A stretch of DNA of 7,198 nucleotides from DAITQM01 sp039794245 (GCA_039794245.1 JBDIVS010000035.1:1-7198), one strand, 5' to 3'; positions 1-5,133 are shown, numbered from the stretch's first letter. Notes: generated by a model not told the origin, from the letters alone. Made by a program: numbers and translations.

Positions 1-69
1 CTGCCGCGCAAATATCCCCCGCCAATCCGTCACCGAACGCCGAATCCGGCCCTTTCCGGTTACACTCAT
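1..69 (-). CDS. Partial gene, 5' end only; possible IS66-type TnpA (transposase accessory protein)
   Basis: A minus-strand reading frame starts with ATG at 69 and stays open to the left edge, giving 23 residues. It is preceded by a perfect AGGAGG (77-82) with 7-base spacing, a very strong ribosome-binding site. The visible peptide is short and basic, with a core RRSVTDWRGIFARQ. By recall, IS66-family TnpA proteins begin this way: a few basic residues, then a W-R-x-[IL]-[FL]-x-x-Q helix before a helix-turn-helix. TnpA is a small DNA-binding partner of the IS66 transposase. If so, an insertion sequence lies to the left and this is its upstream edge. No terminal inverted repeat or target duplication can be proved here. 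That a gene starts here is well supported; the family assignment is a guess from few residues. Confidence 0.5.
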   Translation of the reverse strand, partial: MSVTGKGRIRRSVTDWRGIFARQ

Positions 70-91
70 GCCCAATCCTCCTGTCAATCAA

Positions 92-141
92 CCAGGCCGA
101 CAGGTTACCGGGTAAATTGAGAGGTGGAAAGTACGGCCTGG
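92..141. repeat. 8-bp perfect inverted repeat upstream of the partial left gene
   Basis: CCAGGCCG (92-99) is matched by its exact reverse complement CGGCCTGG (134-141), 34 bases apart. Between them lies an 11-base palindrome TTACCGGGTAA (105-115). CCTGTC (80-85) and GACAGG (99-104) form a further short pair overlapping the left arm. The cluster sits just upstream of the strong ribosome-binding site of the gene starting at 69, so it could be an operator, a leader-RNA structure or part of an insertion-sequence end. GC-rich 8-mers can pair by chance, so support is weak. Confidence 0.3.
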
Positions 142-275
142 AATGACTGCTTACGGGATGCTGTGGGCCTCGGGCAAACACCGCCTGACCGAAGCCTATG
201 CGTGGCCCTGGGTGGTGGGCGGCATATTTCCGGTAGACGGGGAGGTGCATTGCGAGGCTGTTCATTCTGTAACCC

Positions 276-302
276 CTTCGTGCTCTTCGTGCCCCTCGTG
301 GT
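276..302. repeat. Three imperfect 9-bp tandem units, extragenic
   Basis: CTTCGTGCT (276-284), CTTCGTGCC (285-293) and CCTCGTGGT (294-302) form a 9-base-period array followed by GAAAATTC. On the minus strand it reads CACCACGAGG then GCACGAAG units and begins about 8 bases after the stop codon of the VOC gene (310-312). By recall, degenerate CACGAAGG-type arrays recur in the intergenic DNA of many bacterial genomes, often right after gene ends, without an agreed function. The array has no proper hairpin or T-tract, so it is not a standard terminator. Confidence 0.55.
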
Positions 303-309
303 GAAAATT

Positions 310-690
310 CTAACCCCATTTATTAGCACTTTTATTAAAACTGACGGTCTGCTGCACCCGCACCACGCAAAAGCGCTGGCCGCTCGGCGCTTCCATCACC
401 ACCCAGGTGTGGATCCGCTTCAGGCATCTGGCGCCCAGGGCTTCCAGGCGCTTGACTTCCGCTTCGATATCGTCGGTTTCGATATCGAGGTGGACGCGGC
501 TTGGGTGATCGACCTGTTGTATCTCGATGTGCAGATCTCGCTCACCGGCCTCCAAGCCACGGTATTTCTCCTCGCCCGAACCCAGCGCTTTCAACGGCAT
601 GCCGAGTGCCGCACTCCAGAATGCCGCGGCGGCATCGAGATCGTCCGTCCGGCAATCGATAATGAACCCGGCGAGTCGGCTGCGGTGCAT
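310..690 (-). CDS. VOC superfamily (glyoxalase-like) protein
   Basis: A 126-residue protein with one vicinal-oxygen-chelate domain filling the chain. The N-terminal half opens with a strand (LAGFIIDCRTDDLDAAAAFW, about 6-25) and helix, the usual first beta-alpha-beta unit. The second unit contains PSRVHLDIETDD (63-74), the helix EAEVKRLEALGA and the closing strand VVMEAPSGQRFCVV (97-110). This fits the Glyoxalase_6-type subgroup, mostly single-domain proteins that dimerise and are often annotated as glyoxalase/bleomycin-resistance proteins. Substrate unknown; His66 (in VHLD) and Glu100 are candidate metal ligands by position only. The start at 690 is chosen because AAGGA lies about 9 bases upstream and the domain begins there; an open frame further up to 831 runs antisense-like through the neighbouring coding sequence. 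The ribosome-binding site lies inside the last codons of the amidohydrolase gene, whose stop is 4 bases upstream, so the two are probably translationally coupled. Confidence 0.85.
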   Translation of the reverse strand: MHRSRLAGFIIDCRTDDLDAAAAFWSAALGMPLKALGSGEEKYRGLEAGERDLHIEIQQVDHPSRVHLDIETDDIEAEVKRLEALGARCLKRIHTWVVMEAPSGQRFCVVRVQQTVSFNKSANKWG

Positions 691-694
691 GGGT

Positions 695-1996
695 TTATCC
701 TTGTAAGTATCCGACCAACAGGTGGCTGAGCGCCCTGACGCCGAGTTCCATGTTTGGTTCGTGAAGGTCGAACAGCGGCGAGTGGTTGCCGGGCAGGTTT
801 TTGTAGTTCTCGTCGCCGGGGCGGGCGGCACCGAGGAAAAGGTACAGGCCGGGCACCTGGCGGGCGAAAAACGAAAAATCCTCGGCGCCGGTCACCGGGT
901 CGGGGTTCACGACGCCGGCCGGGCCGGCGACTTTTTCGAGCACCGGCATCATCCTGGCGGTTAGCGCCGGATCGTTGACCGTCGCCGGATACTGCGCGCG
1001 GATGGTCACGTCCGCCGCGGCCCCGGCGCTGGCAGCGATATGCTCGGCGGTCAGGGCGATCCGGCGGTGGATGTCCTGCTGCATCGCCTCGTCGAAGGTG
1101 CGGATCGTACCCCACAACCGCGCCTCGTCGGGGATGATGTTGTTGCGGATGCCGGCCGTGAATTGCCCGACGGTGATGATGTACGGCGCCTTGGTGATTT
1201 CGAGCTGGCGGCTGGCGATCGTTTGCAGGCCGAGCACGATCTGGGATGCGGCGACGATCGGATCCACGCCGCCCCACGGCCGCGCGCCGTGCGTCTGGCG
1301 GCCCTTGACCACGATGCGGAATTCATCGACGGCGGCCATTGCCGGGCCGGAGCGTACGGCGAGCCGGCCGCCCGGCATGTTGAGCCCGATGTGCAGGCCG
1401 AAAATCGCCGCCGGCCGGTAACGCTCGAACAATCCTTCCTTCAGCATCAACTCGGCACCGCCTTCCTCGCCCTGCGGCGCGCCTTCCTCGGCCGGCTGGA
1501 AGATGAACAACACGTCGCCCGCCAGGTCGGCGCGCAGGGCGCCGAGCACTTCGGCGACGCCGAGGACCATCGCCATGTGGCTGTCGTGGCCGCAGGCGTG
1601 CATCACGCCGACGCTCTGGCCATTGAATTCGGCAGTGACCTGCGAGGCGAAAGCGAGGCCGGTCTGTTCGCTGACCGGCAGGGCGTCCATATCCGAGCGC
1701 ACGGCGATCAGCGGCCCGGGACGCCCGCCCTTGAGCAGCCCGACCACCCCGGTATGGGCGATCCCGGTTTCGACGGCAAAACCCAGGCGCTCGAGTTCGG
1801 CGGCGACTTTACGCGCCGTTTCCGTCTCGCGGTTCGATAATTCCGGATGGGCGTGGAAATGGCGTCGCCAATCGACGACGCGCGGCTGGATATCCGTTGC
1901 CAGCCGGTCGATTTCTTCCCAGGCGATCTCGGCAGCGCCGACGACGAGCGATGGGGCGAGCAGCAAAAGCGGCCAGGCACGAGTGCAGTGAGGCAT
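695..1996 (-). CDS. Exported M20 family metallopeptidase / amidohydrolase (M20D, hippurate-hydrolase-like)
   Basis: A 433-residue two-zinc hydrolase of the M20D group, whose members cleave N-acyl amino acids, hippurate, indole-3-acetyl-amino acids or similar amides. Residues 1-22 form a Sec signal peptide (positive charge, a Leu-rich core, VVGAA cleavage region), predicting a periplasmic enzyme; many M20D enzymes are cytoplasmic. Conserved parts in order: RRHFHAHPELSNRE (44-57), RSDMDALP (100-107), the metal motif HACGHDSH (133-140, Cys135 and His137), QPAEEG (167-172, Glu170/171), LHIG (His202), the small dimerisation/lid domain about 224-330, TGAEDFSFF (369-377) and GNHSP (His405). All expected ligands and the catalytic Glu are present. 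The ATG at 1996 is preferred over a TTG at 2017 because AGGAAA lies just upstream and the signal peptide starts there. It is first in an operon with the VOC gene. No clear promoter is seen in 1997-2075. Exact substrate cannot be read from sequence. Confidence 0.93.
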   Translation of the reverse strand: MPHCTRAWPLLLLAPSLVVGAAEIAWEEIDRLATDIQPRVVDWRRHFHAHPELSNRETETARKVAAELERLGFAVETGIAHTGVVGLLKGGRPGPLIAVRSDMDALPVSEQTGLAFASQVTAEFNGQSVGVMHACGHDSHMAMVLGVAEVLGALRADLAGDVLFIFQPAEEGAPQGEEGGAELMLKEGLFERYRPAAIFGLHIGLNMPGGRLAVRSGPAMAAVDEFRIVVKGRQTHGARPWGGVDPIVAASQIVLGLQTIASRQLEITKAPYIITVGQFTAGIRNNIIPDEARLWGTIRTFDEAMQQDIHRRIALTAEHIAASAGAAADVTIRAQYPATVNDPALTARMMPVLEKVAGPAGVVNPDPVTGAEDFSFFARQVPGLYLFLGAARPGDENYKNLPGNHSPLFDLHEPNMELGVRALSHLLVGYLQG

Positions 1997-2075
1997 GTTG
2001 TTTTCCTGAATTTCCAATCGACGAAAACATCATCGCACAGATGACCGCCGCGCGTCTGGACCGCCGGTACCAGTC

Positions 2076-2107
2076 AAAAAAAACGCCCGCCAAAAAAAAC
2101 GCCCGGC
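2076..2107. repeat. 16-bp tandem duplication of a terminator arm plus T-tract
   Basis: AAAAAAAACGCCCGCC (2076-2091) is followed immediately by AAAAAAAACGCCCGGC (2092-2107), a head-to-tail repeat matching at 15 of 16 bases. On the minus strand each copy is the 3' arm of a hairpin followed by eight T residues, so the phasin terminator carries two successive arm-plus-T-tract units. Confidence 0.9.
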
Positions 2108-2119
2108 ATGTCCGGGCGT
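2092..2119 (-). terminator. Intrinsic terminator of the phasin gene
   Basis: On the minus strand ACGCCCGG pairs with CCGGGCGT (plus-strand 2099-2106 with 2112-2119) around a 5-base loop (2107-2111), followed by a run of T (2092-2099). It is a textbook rho-independent terminator, about 45 bases after the phasin stop codon. No T-tract follows on the other side, so it acts only on minus-strand transcription. A second copy of the distal arm and T-tract (2076-2091) lies directly beyond it. Confidence 0.93.
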
Positions 2120-2164
2120 CAAGGCAGCGTCGTTGGGATAACACTGCTTCGGGGGATCGAGCGT

Positions 2165-2629
2165 TCAGGCCGCGGCTTTGCCGGCGGGGGCTTTCTGGTT
2201 CAGGGCGCGCACTTCCTTGCCCAGCGCATCGACCTTCTTGATCAGTTGTTGAACCTCATCTGCGGTCGGCACACCGAGACGACTCAGCGCCTTGGCGACA
2301 CGCTGCTCGAACACTTTCTCGAGCTTGTCCCAATTGCTCTGCGCCGTCGCCCTGACCTGCTGGACGCGGCTTTCGATGTTGCCCTTGACGTCATCGGCGG
2401 CACCGGTGGCGGCTTTGCGGGTCTTTTCCTCGAGTTTGCTGCCTTCCTTGACGAGCTGGTCGAACAGTTTGCCGCCCTGGCTCAGAACCTTGCTGCCTTC
2501 CTGCTGGGCCAGCGCGAAGGCGCCGAGGCCGGCGAGCCAGATATCACGGGCCGAGTCGACGACCGGGTCGAGGGCGGTTTTCAACGTCGGCTTGGCGCCG
2601 GCGGTTTTCTTGACGGATGCTTTGGCCAT
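2165..2629 (-). CDS. Phasin, PHA granule-associated protein (PhaI/PhaF type)
   Basis: A 154-residue protein of the polyhydroxyalkanoate granule-associated family. Phasins coat PHA storage granules, limit their size and can link them to the nucleoid. After a Lys/Ala-rich start, residues 27-67 carry the family core ARDIWLAGLGAFALAQQEG, then FDQLVKEG. An amphipathic, coiled-coil-prone helix follows (about 68-112) with NWDKLEKVFEQRV, then the conserved ALSRLGVPTADEV (114-126) and a last heptad-like helix, KKVDALGKEVRAL (131-143). The short tail (KAPAGKAAA) is a remnant compared with the long histone-like AAKP repeats of PhaF, so this is closer to PhaI. The ATG at 2629 has AGGAG about 7 bases upstream. 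The gene appears monocistronic: its own promoter region upstream and a strong terminator downstream. No PHA synthase or depolymerase gene lies in the window. Confidence 0.93.
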   Translation of the reverse strand: MAKASVKKTAGAKPTLKTALDPVVDSARDIWLAGLGAFALAQQEGSKVLSQGGKLFDQLVKEGSKLEEKTRKAATGAADDVKGNIESRVQQVRATAQSNWDKLEKVFEQRVAKALSRLGVPTADEVQQLIKKVDALGKEVRALNQKAPAGKAAA

Positions 2630-2701
2630 GATGTTTCTCCTGAAGCTGGGATGGTTTCGTCATTCGGCTTGCGCCGTTGCATTAATAAGATAAGGACGAA
2701 A

Positions 2702-2730
2702 ACTAGAGTGATCACCCTAGGGAGAATCAA
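2702..2730 (-). promoter_or_regulatory. Candidate sigma70 promoter of the phasin gene
   Basis: On the minus strand TTGATT (2725-2730) is separated by exactly 17 bases from TCTAGT (2702-2707); each box matches 4 of 6 consensus bases. The stretch is AT-rich compared with its surroundings. A second possible -10, TATCTT (2687-2692), has GTGATC (2710-2715) 17 bases upstream. Either would give a leader of roughly 50-65 bases before the start codon. The choice between the two cannot be made by eye. Confidence 0.45.
2703..2720. promoter_or_regulatory. 18-bp near-palindrome, candidate operator upstream of the phasin gene
   Basis: CTAGAGTGATCACCCTAG reads as two 9-base half-sites, CTAGAGTGA and (reverse complement) CTAGGGTGA, matching at 8 of 9 positions around a perfect GTGATCAC centre. 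It overlaps the spacer and -10 of one candidate phasin promoter and the -35 of the other, where a dimeric repressor would block polymerase. It does not resemble the CTGC/GCAG-type site I recall for PhaR, the usual phasin repressor, so the regulator is unknown. Confidence 0.5.
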
Positions 2731-2749
2731 AATTGGGAAAAATCAAAAT
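2725..2749. repeat. Direct repeat AATCAAAAT, 16-base period
   Basis: AATCAAAAT occurs at 2725-2733 and again at 2741-2749, sixteen bases apart, in the AT-rich stretch upstream of the phasin gene. The inner copy includes the candidate -35 box. The pair may be an activator site, an UP-element-like AT tract, or simply the T-rich tail after the exonuclease III gene. Confidence 0.3.
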
Positions 2750-2769
2750 CAGGGCGCCGGTGAAGCGCC
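2730..2769 (-). terminator. Possible terminator of the exonuclease III gene
   Basis: On the minus strand GGCGC (2765-2769) can pair with GCGCC (2753-2757) around a 7-base loop, followed by a broken T-rich stretch (2730-2750). It starts 17 bases after the exonuclease III stop codon. The stem is only 5 bp and the T run is interrupted, so efficiency would be modest and read-through into the phasin gene is possible. Confidence 0.4.
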
Positions 2770-2786
2770 GGGCCGGTGGGTGAGGA

Positions 2787-3560
2787 TTATTCGGTGTCGA
2801 ACACGAATTCGGCGATCACCGGGGCGTGGTCGGAGGGGCGTTCCCAGGCGCGCGGCGCGCGGTCGATCGTGCAGGCGGCGCAGCGCAGGCCGGGCGGGGC
2901 GAGGATCAGGTCGATTCTGAGGCCGCGGTTGCGGCGCCAGGCCGCCTGGCGATAATCCCACCAACTGAAACTGCCGGGCGGCTGGACGAAACGCCGGAAA
3001 CAATCGTCGATTCCGGCTTTGTCCATCAACCGGCCGAGCGCCTCGCGCTCGGCGCTGCTGCACAAGATGCGCTCGTGCCAGGCCGCTGGGTCGTGGACAT
3101 CGGCGTCCCCGGGCGCAATATTGAAGTCGCCGGCGACCAAGAGCCGGGGGTGGCGCCGCGCTTCGGCCGCCAGCCACTCGCCGACCTGGTGCAGCCAGGC
3201 CAGTTTCCGGGCGTATTTGCCGCTGCCGACTTCCTGGCCGTTGATCACATACAGGTTGACGACCCGAACAGTGCCATAGGTCGCGGCGATGATGCGCCGC
3301 TCGCCGCTCTCGATACCCGGCGGATCGGTCAGGATCGCGGCCGGCGGGGCGCGGCTGAGCAGAGCCACGCCATTGTAGGTGGGCTGGCCGGTAAAGCAGG
3401 CGTGGTAGCCGGCGGCGGCGAATTCGGCGCCGGGAAAGCGCTCGTCGGTCAGCTTGGTTTCCTGGACGGCCAGCACATCGACCGGGTTCGCCACCAGCCA
3501 GGCGAGCACCTGGTCGAGCCGCACACGCAGCGAATTGACGTTCCAGGTGGCGAGTTTCAT
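2787..3560 (-). CDS. xthA: Exodeoxyribonuclease III (AP endonuclease, EEP superfamily)
   Basis: A 257-residue enzyme, close to the usual 255-270 of XthA-type proteins. It cuts DNA 5' of abasic sites and degrades duplex DNA 3' to 5' in base-excision repair in the cytoplasm, using Mg2+. All core residues are present in order: WNVNS (Asn7), QETKL (Glu34), LYVINGQ (Tyr104), GDFNIAP (Asp145, Asn147), SWWDYR (199-204), RIDLIL (Asp217) and SDHAPV (Asp244, His245). The ATG at 3560 places Asn7 as usual; a TTG at 3569 would add three residues. There is no good Shine-Dalgarno, and the stop codon of the upstream SET gene ends only 10 bases before, so translation probably depends on re-initiation after that gene. 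Confidence 0.96.
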   Translation of the reverse strand: MKLATWNVNSLRVRLDQVLAWLVANPVDVLAVQETKLTDERFPGAEFAAAGYHACFTGQPTYNGVALLSRAPPAAILTDPPGIESGERRIIAATYGTVRVVNLYVINGQEVGSGKYARKLAWLHQVGEWLAAEARRHPRLLVAGDFNIAPGDADVHDPAAWHERILCSSAEREALGRLMDKAGIDDCFRRFVQPPGSFSWWDYRQAAWRRNRGLRIDLILAPPGLRCAACTIDRAPRAWERPSDHAPVIAEFVFDTE

Positions 3561-3570
3561 GTTGAACAAT

Positions 3571-3918
3571 TCACGGCCCCCATTGATAATCGAAGGTGAT
3601 TTCCTCGTCTTTATCGATTTTTCTCAGCGAGTAGAGATCGAACCCGTCGAATTCGGCATTGGGGGCGTCGGAATGGTTCAAAAAACGCATCTCGTTGGTG
3701 CCGTCGAGGCCTTCCCAGCGCTCCGCCGATTCATCCCAGACCCAAAGGACGTGTTTGCCGTTGCGGCGCGTCGGCCGTCCAAGATAGGTGCCGATCAGCG
3801 TCTCGCGGGGCAGCGGGCGGCGGGCGAAGAGCCCTAACCCGTGGATCGCCGAGGGCGCAACGTAAACCAACTCGTTGCCGTTATAAACGGCCGGCACCCG
3901 TGGTGTTCTTTTTTTCAT
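3571..3918 (-). CDS. Small SET-domain protein (putative lysine methyltransferase)
   Basis: A 115-residue protein consisting almost entirely of a SET domain, the fold that transfers methyl from S-adenosylmethionine to lysine side chains. Visible motifs: IHGLGLFA (25-32, the N-terminal GxG-type SAM-binding turn), the middle strand WVWDESAERW, RFLNHSDAPN (78-87, the NHSxxPN knot motif) and EITFDYQW (106-113, with the expected Tyr of the ELTFDY motif). There are no pre-SET or post-SET cysteine clusters, as is normal for minimal bacterial SET proteins. Its substrate is unknown. The ATG at 3918 is chosen over one at 3975, which would overlap the divergent elaA start, has no Shine-Dalgarno and adds an unconserved-looking Cys-rich tail. 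AAGG lies about 12 bases upstream, a slightly long spacing. It precedes exonuclease III in the same transcript. Confidence 0.88.
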   Translation of the reverse strand: MKKRTPRVPAVYNGNELVYVAPSAIHGLGLFARRPLPRETLIGTYLGRPTRRNGKHVLWVWDESAERWEGLDGTNEMRFLNHSDAPNAEFDGFDLYSLRKIDKDEEITFDYQWGP

Positions 3919-3959
3919 GTCGCGTGATAGCCTTGGTTGACAAAGCCGCGTAGTTGAAC
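3919..3959. promoter_or_regulatory. 41-base divergent intergenic region between the SET gene and elaA
   Basis: The two start codons lie 41 bases apart, so promoters for both directions must sit here or overlap the coding sequences. A perfect TTGACA (3937-3942) faces elaA, but the spot 17 bases downstream falls on the elaA start codon and does not resemble a -10 box. On the minus strand TATCAC (3924-3929) is a weak -10-like hexamer. No convincing promoter can be assigned by eye. Confidence 0.3.
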
Positions 3960-4442
3960 ATGGACAACGAAACATTTCAAGACAGAACTGCGGGCCCGGA
4001 ATGGGATTGGCGGCCGTGGCCGGCGTTGTCGCGCGACGGGTGTTATGCGCTGCTCGCGGCGCGCGTTGCGGTGTTTGTCGTCGAACAGCGCTGCCCGTAC
4101 CAGGAACTCGACGGCCGCGATCCCCTTGCCTGGCACCTGGTGTCGTGGGCCGCGAAAAACGAAGTGCGGGCCGCCTTGCGCGTCCTGCCTCCGGCCGGCG
4201 GGCAGTTCGCGGCGATCGGCCGGGTGCTGGTCATGCCGCCGTGGCGCGGTTGCGGTCTGGGCAAGGCATTGATGCGCGAAGGGATCGCCCGCTGCCGCGG
4301 CCAGTTCGGCCCGCTGCCGATCAAGGTCGCGGCTCAGGCCCATCTGCAACGCTTCTACGGCGAACTCGGCTTCGTCCCGGTCGGCCCGGCTTACGATGAA
4401 GACGGCATTTTGCACATCGATATGATGTTGAGCACGCGATGA
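3960..4442 (+). CDS. elaA: GNAT family N-acetyltransferase, ElaA type
   Basis: A 160-residue acetyltransferase of the GNAT fold, which transfers acetyl from acetyl-CoA to an amine; the physiological substrate of ElaA proteins is not settled. Similarity to ElaA is clear in ALLAARVAVFVVEQRCPYQELDG (30-52), a signature of this subgroup, and in the C-terminal AQAHLQRFYGELGF (125-138). The acetyl-CoA loop is IGRVLVMPPWRGCGLGKALM (86-105), with RGCGLG as the pyrophosphate-binding motif. ElaA of Escherichia coli is about 153 residues; this one has a slightly longer N-terminus. The ATG at 3960 is used; a TTG at 3954 is possible. Neither has a good Shine-Dalgarno. It is the only convincing plus-strand gene in the window and ends 21 bases short of the convergent DUF1232 gene. 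Confidence 0.9.
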   Translation: MDNETFQDRTAGPEWDWRPWPALSRDGCYALLAARVAVFVVEQRCPYQELDGRDPLAWHLVSWAAKNEVRAALRVLPPAGGQFAAIGRVLVMPPWRGCGLGKALMREGIARCRGQFGPLPIKVAAQAHLQRFYGELGFVPVGPAYDEDGILHIDMMLSTR

Positions 4443-4463
4443 ACCGCGGGCCGCAACAACGGC

Positions 4464-5030
4464 TTACCAGAACGAGAACGCACTCCCCCGGCCGTTGCGG
4501 CCGCTGCTCCGCACCCGGCGCCGGCGGCGCATCCGTTCGATCAACTGGTGGCGCTGCCCTTCCAGCCATTCGGCCCGGCCGATCTCTCCGGCCTTGAGGC
4601 CGCGGCGCGCCATTTCGGCATCGCGGTAGGCGACGAAATCGCGGTAGGCGTCGAGTTCGGGTTTCAGCTCGCGGCCGACCAGCTCGATCATGATCGCATC
4701 GTCGAGAAAGCCGAGACCGGGCATCTGATCCGGGATCAGATCCTCGGGATCGGAGAAATAGACCAGCGCGCTCAAGACGTGGGCGCGCTCTGGCTCCGGC
4801 AGATTCCAACTTTTGTCCTCGACCATGTCGATCAAGGTGCCCAGCAGCTTGATCCGCTCCTTGATGAACTCGGGAGCCTTCGCCTTCTCGATGTCGCCGA
4901 CCATTTTGCGGCATATTGTGAGGATTTTCTTGTCACTGACCTCGCGGCAGGCGCGGGATGCCTGCTTCATCAGCATGCTGAGGTGCTTTAGATCGTCTTC
5001 GTCGAGATCGAAACAAATACGCATGGACAT
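4464..5030 (-). CDS. DUF1232 / YkvA-like protein
   Basis: A 188-residue protein of unknown function. Residues about 83-120 contain the DUF1232 signature: HVLSALVYFSDPEDLIPDQM followed by PGLGFLDDAIMI. In YkvA-type proteins this segment is often described as membrane-associated, but here it is interrupted by charged residues and no clear transmembrane helix is seen. The N-terminal 80 residues are helical and charged and may form a coiled-coil-like bundle. The C-terminal third is helical with RDAEMARRG and ends in a strongly basic tail (RMRRRRRVRSSGR, 166-178), suggesting nucleic-acid or phospholipid contact; this is inference. The ATG at 5030 has GGGGAG about 7 bases upstream, better placed than for the internal ATG at 5024. 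It converges with elaA and has a candidate promoter of its own. Confidence 0.82.
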   Translation of the reverse strand: MSMRICFDLDEDDLKHLSMLMKQASRACREVSDKKILTICRKMVGDIEKAKAPEFIKERIKLLGTLIDMVEDKSWNLPEPERAHVLSALVYFSDPEDLIPDQMPGLGFLDDAIMIELVGRELKPELDAYRDFVAYRDAEMARRGLKAGEIGRAEWLEGQRHQLIERMRRRRRVRSSGRNGRGSAFSFW

Positions 5031-5105
5031 GATTCACTCCCCCTCGGCAATGAACCGGGCAGCAGCTGGTCAAAGAGACCCGTTACGGCCCGGCGAAACT
5101 TGGCC

Positions 5106-5133
5106 ATTATGCCACCGTTCCGGTCCCTATCAC
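5106..5133 (-). promoter_or_regulatory. Candidate sigma70 promoter of the DUF1232 gene
   Basis: On the minus strand GTGATA (5128-5133, 4 of 6 matches to TTGACA) and CATAAT (5106-5111, 5 of 6 to TATAAT) are separated by 16 bases. The start of transcription would fall near 5100, giving a leader of about 70 bases. This is the best promoter-like pair in the 174-base gap 5031-5204. The rest of that gap holds only a 6-bp GC stem (CCGCCG/CGGCGG in minus sense) without a T-tract. Confidence 0.42.

Noticed and set aside
143..304. Plus-strand ORF of 53 residues from ATG at 143 to TGA at 302-304, rich in Trp
   Set aside because: No recognisable family, no proper Shine-Dalgarno, and its last codons run through the 9-bp repeat array. 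It could be a gene remnant but cannot be supported.
124..729. Long plus-strand frame opposite the VOC gene
   Set aside because: It is the antisense shadow of a well-supported VOC domain in GC-rich DNA; its translation has no recognisable motifs.
1040..1840. 266-codon open plus-strand frame within the amidohydrolase
   Set aside because: It lies fully antisense to a gene with all M20 metal-binding motifs. Long antisense frames are expected at high GC.
2108..2920. 270-codon open plus-strand frame across the phasin gene and intergenic region
   Set aside because: It crosses a strong terminator, the phasin in antisense and a promoter region; its N-terminal part mirrors the phasin and its C-terminus is low-complexity Arg/Gly.
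3954..3975. Alternative start for the SET gene at 3975, overlapping elaA
   Set aside because: No Shine-Dalgarno precedes it and the 19 extra residues do not look like part of a SET domain. The ATG at 3918 fits the fold.
4914..5096. Small leader ORF upstream of the DUF1232 gene, starting near 5108 on the minus strand at the candidate -10 box
   Set aside because: Its start codon overlaps the proposed -10 box, it lacks a Shine-Dalgarno and its frame runs into the DUF1232 coding region out of frame. Not supported as a gene or attenuator.
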